Assembly (NCBI RefSeq): GCF_003047285.1
Contig: NZ_PZYX01000001.1
Span: forward strand, 186,001-250,000
Direction: 5' to 3'
Source: Nocardioides allogilvus
GTDB taxonomy: Bacteria > Actinomycetota > Actinomycetes > Propionibacteriales > Nocardioidaceae
DNA: 64,000 bases
Positions 20,743-29,225 of this stretch are shown one piece after another. How positions within the stretch are numbered: position 1 is the first letter of the stretch; each line of letters opens with the position of its first letter. A model generated the notes under the pieces. It worked only from the letters and a program-made list of their open reading frames with translations. It made no database searches and was not told where the DNA came from. The position numbers were made by a program, and so were the translations under genes.

Positions 20743-21579
20743 ATGCGACAAAATCTCGAGGACAGCCTCCGGGACGGATTGAGCACGATCGCGGAGTTCT
20801 TGCCCAAGCTGGTTCTGTTCCTGGTCATCCTGATCATCGGGATGATCATCGCCAAGGCCATCGGCAAGGCGATCAACGCACTTCTCGAGCGGATCGGCTT
20901 CGACCGGGCCGTGGAGCGTGGAGGCGTCCAGAAGGCGCTGGCCAACTCCAAGATGGACGCCAGTGACATCCTCGCCAAGCTCGTCTACTACACGCTGATG
21001 CTCTTCGTCCTGCAGCTGGCGTTCGGCGTCTTCGGGCCCAACCCCATCAGTGACCTGATCACCCAGGTCATCACCTTCCTGCCCAGCCTGATCGTCGCCA
21101 TCGTCATCGTCGTGGTCGCCTCGGCCATCGCGGCGGCGGTCAAGAGCATGGTCGAGGGCACGCTCGGCTCCTTGTCCTACGGCAAGGCGCTGGCCAATGC
21201 GGCCTCGATCTTCATCCTGTTCCTCGGTGTCGTGGCCGCGCTCAACCAGGTCGGTGTCGCGACCACGGTGACCACCCCGGTGCTCATCGCCATCCTCGCC
21301 ACGGTGGCCGGCGTGATCGTCGTCGGCGTCGGCGGCGGCCTGATCAAGCCCATGCAGCAGCGCTGGGAGGGCTACCTCAACAAGGCCGAGCAGGAGGCGC
21401 CGCGGCTCAAGCAGGAGATCGCCAACGCCCCCAGCGCCAAGACGCAGGCACGCCAGATGGCGTCCAGCGCCTCGCCGAGCGGCACGACCGGCACGAGGAC
21501 GACCGGCACGACCGGCGCCACCTCGAGCTTCGACCCGGCGTACGGCGCTCGGCGCGACGACGGGACCCAGCAGCTCTGA
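20743..21579 (+). CDS. mechanosensitive-channel-like membrane protein (conserved TM-helix family)
   Basis: 278 aa. The sequence alternates about five hydrophobic segments (near residues 18-38, 72-92, 100-126, 155-175 and 180-205) with Gly-rich turns such as VGVGGGLIKPM, a layout shared by CmpX/TM-helix (PF05552) proteins related to small-conductance mechanosensitive channels. It lacks a clear MscS beta domain; the C-terminal 60 residues are Gln/Ala/Ser/Thr-rich and end in a TGTRTTGTTG-type repeat. AAGGA before the ATG supports the start. The gene stands alone; a role in osmotic adjustment is inferred from family only. Confidence 0.7.
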   Translation: MRQNLEDSLRDGLSTIAEFLPKLVLFLVILIIGMIIAKAIGKAINALLERIGFDRAVERGGVQKALANSKMDASDILAKLVYYTLMLFVLQLAFGVFGPNPISDLITQVITFLPSLIVAIVIVVVASAIAAAVKSMVEGTLGSLSYGKALANAASIFILFLGVVAALNQVGVATTVTTPVLIAILATVAGVIVVGVGGGLIKPMQQRWEGYLNKAEQEAPRLKQEIANAPSAKTQARQMASSASPSGTTGTRTTGTTGATSSFDPAYGARRDDGTQQL

Positions 21580-21616
21580 CCCAGCAGCACTGACCTACCC
21601 CCGGGTGGCTGGGGCC

Positions 21617-22525
21617 TCAGACCGCGGAGGCCTCAGCCACCATCCGGAGCTGGCGCCGGCGGTGGTTGAGGGTCTCGACGGTGAAGATCACCAGCGCGAC
21701 CCACACCAGCCCGAAGCCGATCCAGCGGCCGGTGGGCATGGCCTCGTGGAAGAGCAGGACGCCCAGCGCGAACTGGATGACCGGAGCGAGATATTGCAGC
21801 AGCCCCAGCGCGACCAGCGGCACCCGGATCGCCGCGGCCCCGAAGAGCATGAGCGGGATGGCCGTCACGATCCCGGTCGTGGTGAAGAGCAGGGCGTGCC
21901 CGCTTCCGTGGCCGCCGAAGGTCGAGGTGCCGGTGAGGACCAACCACGCGACGTACGACATCGCGATCGGCGCCAGGAGCAGGGTCTCGACGGTGAGGCT
22001 CTCGACAGGACCGACGCCGGCCTGCTTCTTCGCGAGCCCGTAGGTGCCGAAGGAGAACGCCAGCACGAGTGCGACCCAGGGCGGGCGGCCGTAGTCGATC
22101 GCCAGCACGACGACCGCGAACGCGGCGATGCCCAGGGCGATCCACTGCAGCCGGCGCAGTCCCTCGCCCAGCACGAGGACGCCCATCATCACGGTCACCA
22201 GCGGGTTGATGAAGTAGCCGAGGGCGGCCTCGACGACCCGGCCGTTGTTCACGCCGTAGATGTAGGTGGCCCAGTTGACCGAGATCACCACGGCGGCGAC
22301 CGCCAGCAGCGCCAGCGACCGGCGGTCGCGGACGGCGGCGAGGACGGTGGGGGTGCGTCGCAGGACCAGCACCAGCACGGTCATCGTCAGCGAGGACCAC
22401 ACGATGCGGTGGGCGAGGATCTCCACGGCGCCCGCGGGCTCCAGCAGCGGCCAGTACAGCGGGAACAGGCCCCACAGGGCATAGGCGGCGGTGCCGAACA
22501 GCAATCCTTGGCGAGTGTCCGGCAC
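21617..22525 (-). CDS. rarD: RarD-type EamA family transporter
   Basis: 302 aa with ten hydrophobic segments in two EamA halves, typical of DMT-superfamily permeases. The N-terminal GxxAYxLWGLFPLYWPLL and AHRIVWS motifs are those of the RarD subgroup, and GRPPWVALVLAFSFGTYGLAKK marks the second half. Substrate unknown (drugs or metabolites). The GTG start at 22525 is preceded by TAGACT with a 6-nt gap, so the message is probably leaderless. Convergent with the channel-like gene, 37 nt apart. Confidence 0.85.
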   Translation of the reverse strand: MPDTRQGLLFGTAAYALWGLFPLYWPLLEPAGAVEILAHRIVWSSLTMTVLVLVLRRTPTVLAAVRDRRSLALLAVAAVVISVNWATYIYGVNNGRVVEAALGYFINPLVTVMMGVLVLGEGLRRLQWIALGIAAFAVVVLAIDYGRPPWVALVLAFSFGTYGLAKKQAGVGPVESLTVETLLLAPIAMSYVAWLVLTGTSTFGGHGSGHALLFTTTGIVTAIPLMLFGAAAIRVPLVALGLLQYLAPVIQFALGVLLFHEAMPTGRWIGFGLVWVALVIFTVETLNHRRRQLRMVAEASAV

Positions 22526-22531
22526 TCCGCG

Positions 22532-22537
22532 AGTCTA
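22532..22537 (-). promoter_or_regulatory. -10 box TAGACT, likely leaderless start of rarD
   Basis: TAGACT on the minus strand lies 6 nt before the GTG start, with no ribosome-binding site between. Confidence 0.5.
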
Positions 22538-22651
22538 GGTCGCGGGATCGACAACAGAATCTCGCCGGGCGGCGTCTACCATGCAGAAGTCTTCACCCAC
22601 CGGCGTGCTCGTCACGCCGCGCGTCCGATCCACACGTCCCAAGGGGGAACC

Positions 22652-23071
22652 ATGCGGATGATCCGCACCGTCATCGTCGGCCTGCTGACCGCACTCCTCG
22701 GCCTGAGCGCCGTCGTCGTCGCCCCGGCCCAGGCCGACCAGGCCCTGCCGAAGCGCACGATCGTCGAGCAGCCGCCGGGCGAGCACCAGCTCAACTTCGA
22801 CACCTTCCTGCTCAAGGGCAAGGTCCTCGAGCCCCAGGCGGACGGCACCGAGCTGCCCTACGCCGAGCGGAAGGTGCACCTGCAGAAGAAGGCGTGCGCC
22901 AAGGGCTGCAACTGGAGGACCGTCAAGAAGGTCAAGACCAACGACGACGGCAAGTTCCGGACCAAGATCTACGCTCCCCAGGACGGCCGCTGGAAGTGGC
23001 GTGTCAAGGTGAAGGCCTCCGACGGCTACGGCACCACCAAGGGCGAGGTCTGGACCCTGTTCTTCAACTGA
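22652..23071 (+). CDS. small secreted protein of unknown function
   Basis: 139 aa. A clear signal peptide (MRMIRTVIVGLLTALLGL, cleavage after AQA near residue 28) precedes a compact domain rich in Lys, with a KKACAKGCNWRTVKKVKT segment holding two Cys, and a WKWRVKVKASDGYGTT C-terminal strand pattern. The alternating pattern suggests a small beta-sandwich, such as the Ig-like or carboxypeptidase-regulatory-like folds. The strong GGGGGAAC site before ATG 22652 fixes the start. No enzyme motif is seen. Confidence 0.75.
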   Translation: MRMIRTVIVGLLTALLGLSAVVVAPAQADQALPKRTIVEQPPGEHQLNFDTFLLKGKVLEPQADGTELPYAERKVHLQKKACAKGCNWRTVKKVKTNDDGKFRTKIYAPQDGRWKWRVKVKASDGYGTTKGEVWTLFFN

Positions 23072-23110
23072 TGCACTGAACAACGCGGGGCAAGCCCCCG
23101 GAGGCACGCT

Positions 23111-23139
23111 GACCCGCCCGACGACTCGTCGGGCGGGTC
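23111..23139. terminator. bidirectional terminator between the secreted protein and korB
   Basis: GACCCGCCCGACG (23111-23123) pairs with CGTCGGGCGGGTC (23127-23139), a perfect 13-bp stem with a 3-nt loop. It lies between two convergent genes and could end transcription in both directions. Confidence 0.75.
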
Positions 23140-23154
23140 AGCTGCTTCGTCGGG

Positions 23155-24273
23155 TCAGACGACGGTCCAGGTGTCGCCGGCGCTGATCAGCTCGGCCAGG
23201 CGCGACGTCGGGTCGCCGGTCGCGGCGGCTTGGGCGGTGGTGATCTGCGCGCGAGCCTGGTCGTCGTAGGTCGGGCGCTCGACTTGGCGGAAGATGCCGA
23301 TCGGCGACTGGTTGAGGTAGCCGGAGTCGGTGAGCCGCGAGATTGCGAAGGCCGTCGAGGGGTCGGCGTTGTGCGCGTCGTGCACGAGGATGTCGGCGTC
23401 GTCGACCTCGCTCACCTCCACGACCTTCACGCCACCCGAGGAGCGGTCGCGGGTGAGCGCCTTGGTGCCGCGGCCGTCGGCGTCCAGTGCGCCGAAGCGG
23501 ACCTGCTCGCCGTGGACCAGCGGGATGATGGCGTCTGCCTTGGTGTCGGGGTTCTTGATGGCGTCGAAGGCGCCGTCGTTGAAGATCGGGCAGTTCTGGT
23601 AGATCTCGACGAAGGACGTGCCGCGGTGGGCAGCGGCCGCCGACAGCACCGCGGTGAGATGCTTGCGGTCGGAGTCGATCGTGCGGGCGACGAAGGAGGC
23701 CTCGGCCCCCAGCGCCAGCGAGACCGGGTTGAAGGGGTGGTCGACCGAACCCATCGGGGTCGACTTGGTGACCTTGCCCGGCTCGGAGGTGGGGGAGTAC
23801 TGACCCTTCGTCAGGCCGTAGATCCGGTTGTTGAACAGCAGGATCGTCATGTTGACGTTGCGCCGCAGGGCGTGGATGAGGTGGTTGCCGCCGATCGACA
23901 GCGCGTCACCGTCGCCGGTGACGACCCACACCGAGAGGTCCTCGCGGGCCGTGGCGATGCCGGTGGCGATCGACGGCGCGCGGCCGTGGATCGAGTGCAT
24001 GCCGTAGGTGTCGAGGTAGTAGGGGAACCGCGAGGAGCAGCCGATGCCGGAGACGAACACGATGTTCTCGCGGCGCAGGCCCAGGTCGGGCAGGAAGCCC
24101 TGGACGGCCTTGAGCACGGCGTAGTCACCGCACCCGGGGCACCAGCGCACCTCCTGGTCGGAGGTGAAGTCCTTGCCGGTCTGCGGCTGGTCGCCCTCGA
24201 GCACGGTCGGGACACCCTCGGTCCCGGAGCGCAGGCCGGGCAGGCCCAGGTCAGTGGTGCTGTCGGCGGTCAT
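23155..24273 (-). CDS. korB: 2-oxoacid:ferredoxin oxidoreductase, beta subunit
   Basis: 372 aa. It binds thiamine diphosphate and a [4Fe-4S] cluster and, with KorA, oxidatively decarboxylates a 2-oxoacid (2-oxoglutarate in the actinobacterial KorAB) to the acyl-CoA with ferredoxin as acceptor. Cys45 and Cys48 (RWCPGCGDY) and the ThDP/Mg motif GDGDALSIGGN at 120-130, followed by NNRIYG, are visible. The ATG at 24273 overlaps the korA stop by 4 nt, so the two subunits are coupled. Confidence 0.92.
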   Translation of the reverse strand: MTADSTTDLGLPGLRSGTEGVPTVLEGDQPQTGKDFTSDQEVRWCPGCGDYAVLKAVQGFLPDLGLRRENIVFVSGIGCSSRFPYYLDTYGMHSIHGRAPSIATGIATAREDLSVWVVTGDGDALSIGGNHLIHALRRNVNMTILLFNNRIYGLTKGQYSPTSEPGKVTKSTPMGSVDHPFNPVSLALGAEASFVARTIDSDRKHLTAVLSAAAAHRGTSFVEIYQNCPIFNDGAFDAIKNPDTKADAIIPLVHGEQVRFGALDADGRGTKALTRDRSSGGVKVVEVSEVDDADILVHDAHNADPSTAFAISRLTDSGYLNQSPIGIFRQVERPTYDDQARAQITTAQAAATGDPTSRLAELISAGDTWTVV

Positions 24274-26222
24274 GCCAGCTCCTCCTTGTCGGCGGGCTTG
24301 TCGGCGGGCGTCGCGGCGGGCGTCGGGGCAGGGGTCAGGTCGACCTCGATGCCTTCGGCCTCGGCCACGAGTCCACCAATGACGTCGGCGAGCACCGCGG
24401 CCTTCAGCGGCAGCCCGCGGACCTCGTTGTAGCCGATGACGTCGACGAGGAACTTCGCGCGCAGCAGCAGCGAGAGCTGGCCGAGGTTCATCTCGGGCAC
24501 GAGCACCTTGTCGTAGCTCTTGAGGATGTCGCCGAGGTCGTTGGGGAACGGGTTGAGGTGGCGCAGGTGGGCTTGCGCGACCTTGTAGCCCGCCTTGCGC
24601 ACGCGACGCACGCCCGCACCGATGGGTCCGTACGTCGATCCCCACCCGAGCACCAGGACCTTGGCGTCGCCTGTGGGGTCGTCGACCGCGAGCGGCGGGA
24701 GCGAGTCGGCGATCCGGTCGACCTTCGCCTGGCGGGTGCGGACCATGAAGTCGTGGTTGCCGGGGTCGTAGGAGATGTTGCCGTGCCCGTCGCCCTTCTC
24801 CAGACCGCCGATGCGGTGCTCGAGGCCGGGCGTGCCGGGGATCGCCCACGGGCGTGCGAGCGTCTCGGCGTCGCGCTCGTAGGGCCAGAACTCCGCGTCC
24901 TCGCCGTCACCGTGGTTGAGCTCGGTGGCGAAGTCAGGGTCGATCGCGGGCAGGTCGGCGATGTCGGGGATCCGCCACGGCTCGGAGCCGTTGGCGAGGT
25001 AGCCGTCGGAGAGCAGCATCACCGGGGTGCGGTAGGTGATGGCGATCCGGACGGCCTCGACGGCTGCGTCGAAGCAGTCGCCGGGTGACTGCGGGGCGAC
25101 GATCGGCACCGGGGCCTCGCCGTTGCGCCCGAACATCGCCTGCAGCAGGTCTGCCTGCTCGGTCTTGGTCGGCAGGCCGGTCGAGGGACCGCCGCGCTGG
25201 ACGTCGACGACCAGGAGCGGCAGCTCGGTCATCACGGCCAGACCGATGGCCTCCGACTTCAGCGCGACGCCCGGACCCGAGGTCGTGGTGACACCCAGGC
25301 TGCCGGCGAAGGAGGCGCCGATGGCGGCACCCACACCGGCGATCTCGTCCTCGGCCTGGAACGTGGTGACGCCGAAGGACTTGTGCTTGCTCAGCTCGTG
25401 GAGGATGTCGGAGGCCGGGGTGATCGGGTAGGACCCGAGGAAGACCGGCAGGCCCGACTGCACGCCGCCGGCGATCAGACCGTAGGCGAGGGCGAGGTTG
25501 CCGGTGATGTTGCGGTAGGTGCCGGCGGACATCGGCGCGGGCTTGATCTCGTAGCGGACGATGAACGTCTCGGTCGTCTCGCCGAAGTTCCAGCCGGACT
25601 TGAAGGCCGTGATGTTGGCATCGCGGATGTCGGGGACCTTCGCGAACCGCTTGGTCAAGAAGGCGGTCGTCGACTCGGTCGGGCGGCCGTACATCCACGA
25701 CAGCAGGCCGAGGGCGAACATGTTCTTCGCGCGGGCGGCGTCCTTGCGGGAGAGCCCGAACTCCTTGACCGCCGCGACCGTCATCCCGGTCAGGTCGACG
25801 GGGTGGACGGCGAACTCCGAGAGGTCGTCGCCCTCGAGTGGGTTGGCGGTGTAGCCCGCCTTCGCCAGGTTGCGCGCCGTGAAGTCGTGGGTGTCGACGA
25901 TGATCGTCGCGCCCTTGGGCAGGTCGCCGAGGTTGGCACGCAGGCCGGCCGGGTTCATCGCGACGAGCACGTCGGGGGCGTCGCCCGCGGTGAGGATGTC
26001 GTGGTCGGCGAAGTGCACCTGGAAGGACGAGACGCCGGGGAGCGTGCCCTGGGGTGCCCGGATCTCGGCCGGGAAGTTGGGCAGCGTCATCAGGTCGTTG
26101 CCGAAGACGGCCGACTCCTGGGTGAACCGGTCACCGGTCAGCTGCATGCCGTCACCCGAGTCGCCGGCGAACCGGATGATGACGCGGTCGAGCTGCTTGA
26201 CCTGCTTGGTCGGCTGGGTCAC
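24270..26222 (-). CDS. korA: 2-oxoacid:ferredoxin oxidoreductase, alpha subunit (gamma-alpha fusion)
   Basis: 650 aa. The first 190 residues form the gamma (POR-type) domain, starting RVIIRFAGDSGDGMQLTG; the rest is the alpha pyrimidine-binding part with LGSYPITPASDILHELS and TTTSGPGVALKSEAIG. The C-terminal 30 residues are Ala/Pro/Lys-rich. This fusion is the standard actinobacterial KorA arrangement. KorAB allows a CoA- and ferredoxin-linked variant of the citric acid cycle that works at low oxygen. GTG start with GAAGGAA upstream. Confidence 0.92.
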   Translation of the reverse strand: MTQPTKQVKQLDRVIIRFAGDSGDGMQLTGDRFTQESAVFGNDLMTLPNFPAEIRAPQGTLPGVSSFQVHFADHDILTAGDAPDVLVAMNPAGLRANLGDLPKGATIIVDTHDFTARNLAKAGYTANPLEGDDLSEFAVHPVDLTGMTVAAVKEFGLSRKDAARAKNMFALGLLSWMYGRPTESTTAFLTKRFAKVPDIRDANITAFKSGWNFGETTETFIVRYEIKPAPMSAGTYRNITGNLALAYGLIAGGVQSGLPVFLGSYPITPASDILHELSKHKSFGVTTFQAEDEIAGVGAAIGASFAGSLGVTTTSGPGVALKSEAIGLAVMTELPLLVVDVQRGGPSTGLPTKTEQADLLQAMFGRNGEAPVPIVAPQSPGDCFDAAVEAVRIAITYRTPVMLLSDGYLANGSEPWRIPDIADLPAIDPDFATELNHGDGEDAEFWPYERDAETLARPWAIPGTPGLEHRIGGLEKGDGHGNISYDPGNHDFMVRTRQAKVDRIADSLPPLAVDDPTGDAKVLVLGWGSTYGPIGAGVRRVRKAGYKVAQAHLRHLNPFPNDLGDILKSYDKVLVPEMNLGQLSLLLRAKFLVDVIGYNEVRGLPLKAAVLADVIGGLVAEAEGIEVDLTPAPTPAATPADKPADKEELA

Positions 26223-26244
26223 CTTCGGCCTGCTTCCTTCTCAG

Positions 26245-26258
26245 TAGAACGCGTTTCA
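26245..26258. promoter_or_regulatory. palindromic TNNAACNNGTTNNA site upstream of korA
   Basis: TAGAACGCGTTTCA matches the TetR-type KstR half-site pattern TNNAACNNGTTNNA. It is 23 nt upstream of the korA start codon, in the leader or promoter. The match is to a short degenerate pattern, so the regulator identity is only a guess. Confidence 0.35.
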
Positions 26259-26411
26259 GAAACACCTTCTTGCCCGGTCATCCACTCTAGTCCGGCCTTA
26301 TCAGGCATCGGGGTGGGAGTCGCTCATTGGACGCGGACTTTCGGCGTGACGGGGGACACGCGCAAGGAGGGTGACAGTGCATACTTTAAGTCGTGTAGTC
26401 TTCTCGACATT

Positions 26412-26422
26412 AGTTAGTAACT
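26412..26422. promoter_or_regulatory. inverted repeat in the AT-rich leader of the sulfate transporter
   Basis: AGTTA-G-TAACT is a perfect 11-bp inverted repeat in an unusually AT-rich patch (about 26380-26430) between divergent korA and the sulfate-binding protein gene. It may be an operator for sulfur control. I could not recognise a riboswitch here. Confidence 0.35.
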
Positions 26423-26471
26423 GCCCTTATCAGACCCGCTCGGGTGCAAGCCGCGACCGAAAGAGACACCC

Positions 26472-27527
26472 ATGTTGCTCACCTCCCACCAGGCACGTCG
26501 CTTGGCTGCCGCGTCCCTCGTCCCGCTGGTGGCGTTGACCGCGTGCTCGACCAGCTCCGACGGAGCCACTGCGGAGGGCGGCGTGTCGCTCGACCTCGTC
26601 GCCTACTCGACCCCCGAGTCGGCCTACGAGCAGATCACCGCCGACTTCGCCGAGACCCCCGAGGGCGAGGGAGTCGAGTTCAGCACCTCCTACGGCCCGT
26701 CGGGCGACCAGAGCCGCGCCGTCGAGGGCGGCCAGGCCGCCGACTACGTCAACTTCTCGCTCGAGGGCGACGTCACCCGCCTGGTCGACGCCGGCCTGGT
26801 GGGCGAGGACTGGAACGCCGGGGAGCATCGGGGCATCGTGGCCGACTCGGTCGTGGTGATCGTGACCCGTCCGGGCAACCCGCTCGGCATCACCGGCTGG
26901 GAGGACATCGTCGAGCCGGGTGTCGAGATCGTCTCGCCCAACCCGGGCTCGTCCGGCGGCGCGCGGTGGAACATCCTGGCGGCGTACGGCCACGCGCTCG
27001 AGGCCAACGGCGGTGACGAGGAGGCGGCCCGCGAGTATCTCGTCGACTTCTTCAACAACGCCGTGGCGCTGCCCGGCTCGGCGCGCGACGCGCTGACCAG
27101 CTTCACCAGTGGTGTCGGCGACGTGCTCATCTCCTACGAGAACGAGGCCATCCTGGCCCGCCAGAACGACCAGGAGCTCGACTACCTCGTGCCCGACGAG
27201 ACGCTGCTCATCGAGACCCCGGCCGCCGTCACCGAGGGTGCCGAGCCGGAGGCGCAGTCCTTCCTCGACTACCTCTACACCGACGAGGCGCAGGCCAGCT
27301 TCCTCGAGCACGGCTACCGCCCCGTCACCGAGGGCGTCACGGGCGAGGTGGAGGGCGCCAACGACCCGGCCGACCCCTTCCCGACGCCCCAGGTGCTGTT
27401 CACCGTGGCTGACGACTTCGGTGGCTGGCCGGCGGCGGCGGAGAAGTTCTTCGCCGACGGCGAGGACGGCGAGCCGCTCGGCCTGGTGGCCGAGGTCCAG
27501 CAGGAGACCGGAAAGCTGGGCGAGTAG
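26472..27527 (+). CDS. sulfate ABC transporter substrate-binding lipoprotein
   Basis: 351 aa. Signal sequence with lipobox LTAC (Cys25), so it is a lipid-anchored binding protein. The mature part shows the sulfate/thiosulfate-binding family features: VAYSTPESAYEQI at the N-terminus, TSYGPSGDQSRAVEGGQAAD, NPGSSGGARWNILAAYG and the C-terminal YLYTDEAQ region. It opens a four-gene sulfate importer; cysT begins 5 nt after its stop. Specificity for sulfate versus thiosulfate is not resolved. Confidence 0.9.
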   Translation: MLLTSHQARRLAAASLVPLVALTACSTSSDGATAEGGVSLDLVAYSTPESAYEQITADFAETPEGEGVEFSTSYGPSGDQSRAVEGGQAADYVNFSLEGDVTRLVDAGLVGEDWNAGEHRGIVADSVVVIVTRPGNPLGITGWEDIVEPGVEIVSPNPGSSGGARWNILAAYGHALEANGGDEEAAREYLVDFFNNAVALPGSARDALTSFTSGVGDVLISYENEAILARQNDQELDYLVPDETLLIETPAAVTEGAEPEAQSFLDYLYTDEAQASFLEHGYRPVTEGVTGEVEGANDPADPFPTPQVLFTVADDFGGWPAAAEKFFADGEDGEPLGLVAEVQQETGKLGE

Positions 27528-27532
27528 CAGCG

Positions 27533-28411
27533 ATGACGAGCGCCCTCCTGGGCCCGCCTGCCGACACCGTCGGGGAGACGTCCACCGGACGTCGTCCCCG
27601 GCGGGGTCGCAGCGCCGGCCAGCGCAGCACCCTCACACCCGGAGCCGGGCTCGGTCTCGGCGTGGCCATGATCTGGTTCAGCCTGCTGGTCCTCATCCCC
27701 CTGGTCGCAATCATCGTGACCGCGGCCGAGGGCGGGTGGGGCGCCTACTTCCAGGTGCTCCGCAGCGACCAGACGTGGGCGGCGGTCATCCTGACCGTCA
27801 GCCAGGCCGCCATCGTGACCGCGATCAACATCGTGGTCGGCACGATCATCGCCTGGGTCCTGGTCCGCGACCGGTTCGTCGGCAAGTCGCTGCTCAACGT
27901 CATCATCGACGTGCCGTTCGCACTGCCGACCATCGTCGCCGGGCTGGTGCTGCTGTCGCTCTACGGGCCGGAGAGCCCGCTGGGCCTCGAGTGGGCCAAC
28001 ACCGAGCACGCCGTCATGCTGGCGCTCGCCTTCGTGACGCTGCCGTTCATCGTGCGCACGGTCCAGCCGGTGCTCGAGGAGCTCGACGCCGACGTCGAGG
28101 AGGCCGCGGCCTCCCTGGGCGCAGGACGCGGCACCATCGTGCGGCGCATCATCCTGCCCAGCCTCGCCCCGGCGATCTCCGCCGGGGCCGCCCTGTCCTT
28201 CGCGCGCGCCATCAGCGAGTACGGCTCGCTGGTGCTGCTCTCCGGCAACCTGCCCTTCCGCACCGAGGTCGTCTCGGTCCGGGTGCTGACCTTCATCGAG
28301 AACGGCAACACGCAGTCGGCCGCCGCACTCGCCTCGGTGATGCTGGTCGTCGCCCTGGTCGTGATCGTCGGGCTCGACATCGTCCAGCGGAGGGTGGCCA
28401 ATCGTGGTTAG
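27533..28411 (+). CDS. cysT: sulfate ABC transporter permease CysT
   Basis: 292 aa with six hydrophobic helices and the EAA loop motif EEAAASLGAGRGTIVRRIILPSLAPAI-type segment that contacts the ATPase. The N-terminal 35 residues are Arg/Pro-rich and cytoplasmic. IDVPFALPTIVAGLVLLSLYG is characteristic of the CysT/CysU family. It overlaps cysW by 8 nt. Confidence 0.92.
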   Translation: MTSALLGPPADTVGETSTGRRPRRGRSAGQRSTLTPGAGLGLGVAMIWFSLLVLIPLVAIIVTAAEGGWGAYFQVLRSDQTWAAVILTVSQAAIVTAINIVVGTIIAWVLVRDRFVGKSLLNVIIDVPFALPTIVAGLVLLSLYGPESPLGLEWANTEHAVMLALAFVTLPFIVRTVQPVLEELDADVEEAAASLGAGRGTIVRRIILPSLAPAISAGAALSFARAISEYGSLVLLSGNLPFRTEVVSVRVLTFIENGNTQSAAALASVMLVVALVVIVGLDIVQRRVANRG

Positions 28412-29216
28412 GGTCTCCGCTCCCGTCCGTTGGCTGCTCCGCCTGGTCGCCGTCGGCTACGTCTTCCTCCTCGTGGCCTGGCCGGTCTCGCTCGTCGCCG
28501 TACGCACCTTCGAGCACGGCACGGCCGACTTCCTCGCCATCTTCACCGACCCGCACACCGTGGCGGCGCTGAAGCTGACCGTGATGGTCGCCGCGTGGGC
28601 CGTGGTCATCAACCTCGTCTTCGGGGTGACGATCTCCCTGCTGCTCGTGCGCTACGAGTTCCCGGGCAAGCGCGTGCTGTCGGCGCTCATCGACCTGCCG
28701 CTGTCGGTCTCTCCCGTCGTGGTGGGACTGGCGCTGCTGCTCGTCTTCAGCGGCCGGACCGGCTGGCTCGGGCCGAGCATCGAGGAGGCCGGCTGGCAGG
28801 TCATCTACGACTCGCCCGGCATGATCATGGCGACCTGCTTCGTGGCGCTGCCGCTGATCATCCGCGAGGTCGTGCCGGTGCTCAGCGAGATCGGCGACGA
28901 CCAGGAACAGGCCGCCCGCAGCCTCGGCGCCAACGGCCGCCAGACCTTCTGGCGGATCACGCTGCCCTCGATCAAGTGGGCCGTGATCTACGGCGTCGTC
29001 CTCTCGCTGGCCCGCTCGCTCGGCGAGTTCGGGGCGGTCAAGATCGTCTCGGGAAACATCACCGGCCGCACGCAGACCGCGACGCTGATCGTCGAGGCGA
29101 AGTACCAGAACTTCGAGCAGACCACGGCCTACTCCGTGGCGTTCCTGCTCGCGTTCATCTCCATCGCCTGCCTGGTCGTCGTCGCCTTCCTCCGCCCCTC
29201 CCACCAAGAAGCCTGA
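28404..29216 (+). CDS. cysW: sulfate ABC transporter permease CysW
   Basis: 270 aa, second permease of the sulfate channel. Six helices; DLPLSVSPVVVGLALLLVF and the EAA-type EQAARSLGANGRQTFWRITLP motif are seen, plus SLARSLGEFGAVKIVSGNI. GTG start within the end of cysT. cysA starts 9 nt later. Confidence 0.92.
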   Translation: MVRVSAPVRWLLRLVAVGYVFLLVAWPVSLVAVRTFEHGTADFLAIFTDPHTVAALKLTVMVAAWAVVINLVFGVTISLLLVRYEFPGKRVLSALIDLPLSVSPVVVGLALLLVFSGRTGWLGPSIEEAGWQVIYDSPGMIMATCFVALPLIIREVVPVLSEIGDDQEQAARSLGANGRQTFWRITLPSIKWAVIYGVVLSLARSLGEFGAVKIVSGNITGRTQTATLIVEAKYQNFEQTTAYSVAFLLAFISIACLVVVAFLRPSHQEA

Positions 29217-29225
29217 GGTTCACCC

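Noticed and set aside
26340..26471. Riboswitch or cysteine-rich leader peptide before the sulfate-binding protein
   Set aside because: I could not find a SAM-type core or a short frame with Cys run; the frame after the AAGGAGG at about 26364 runs on without stop into the gene region.
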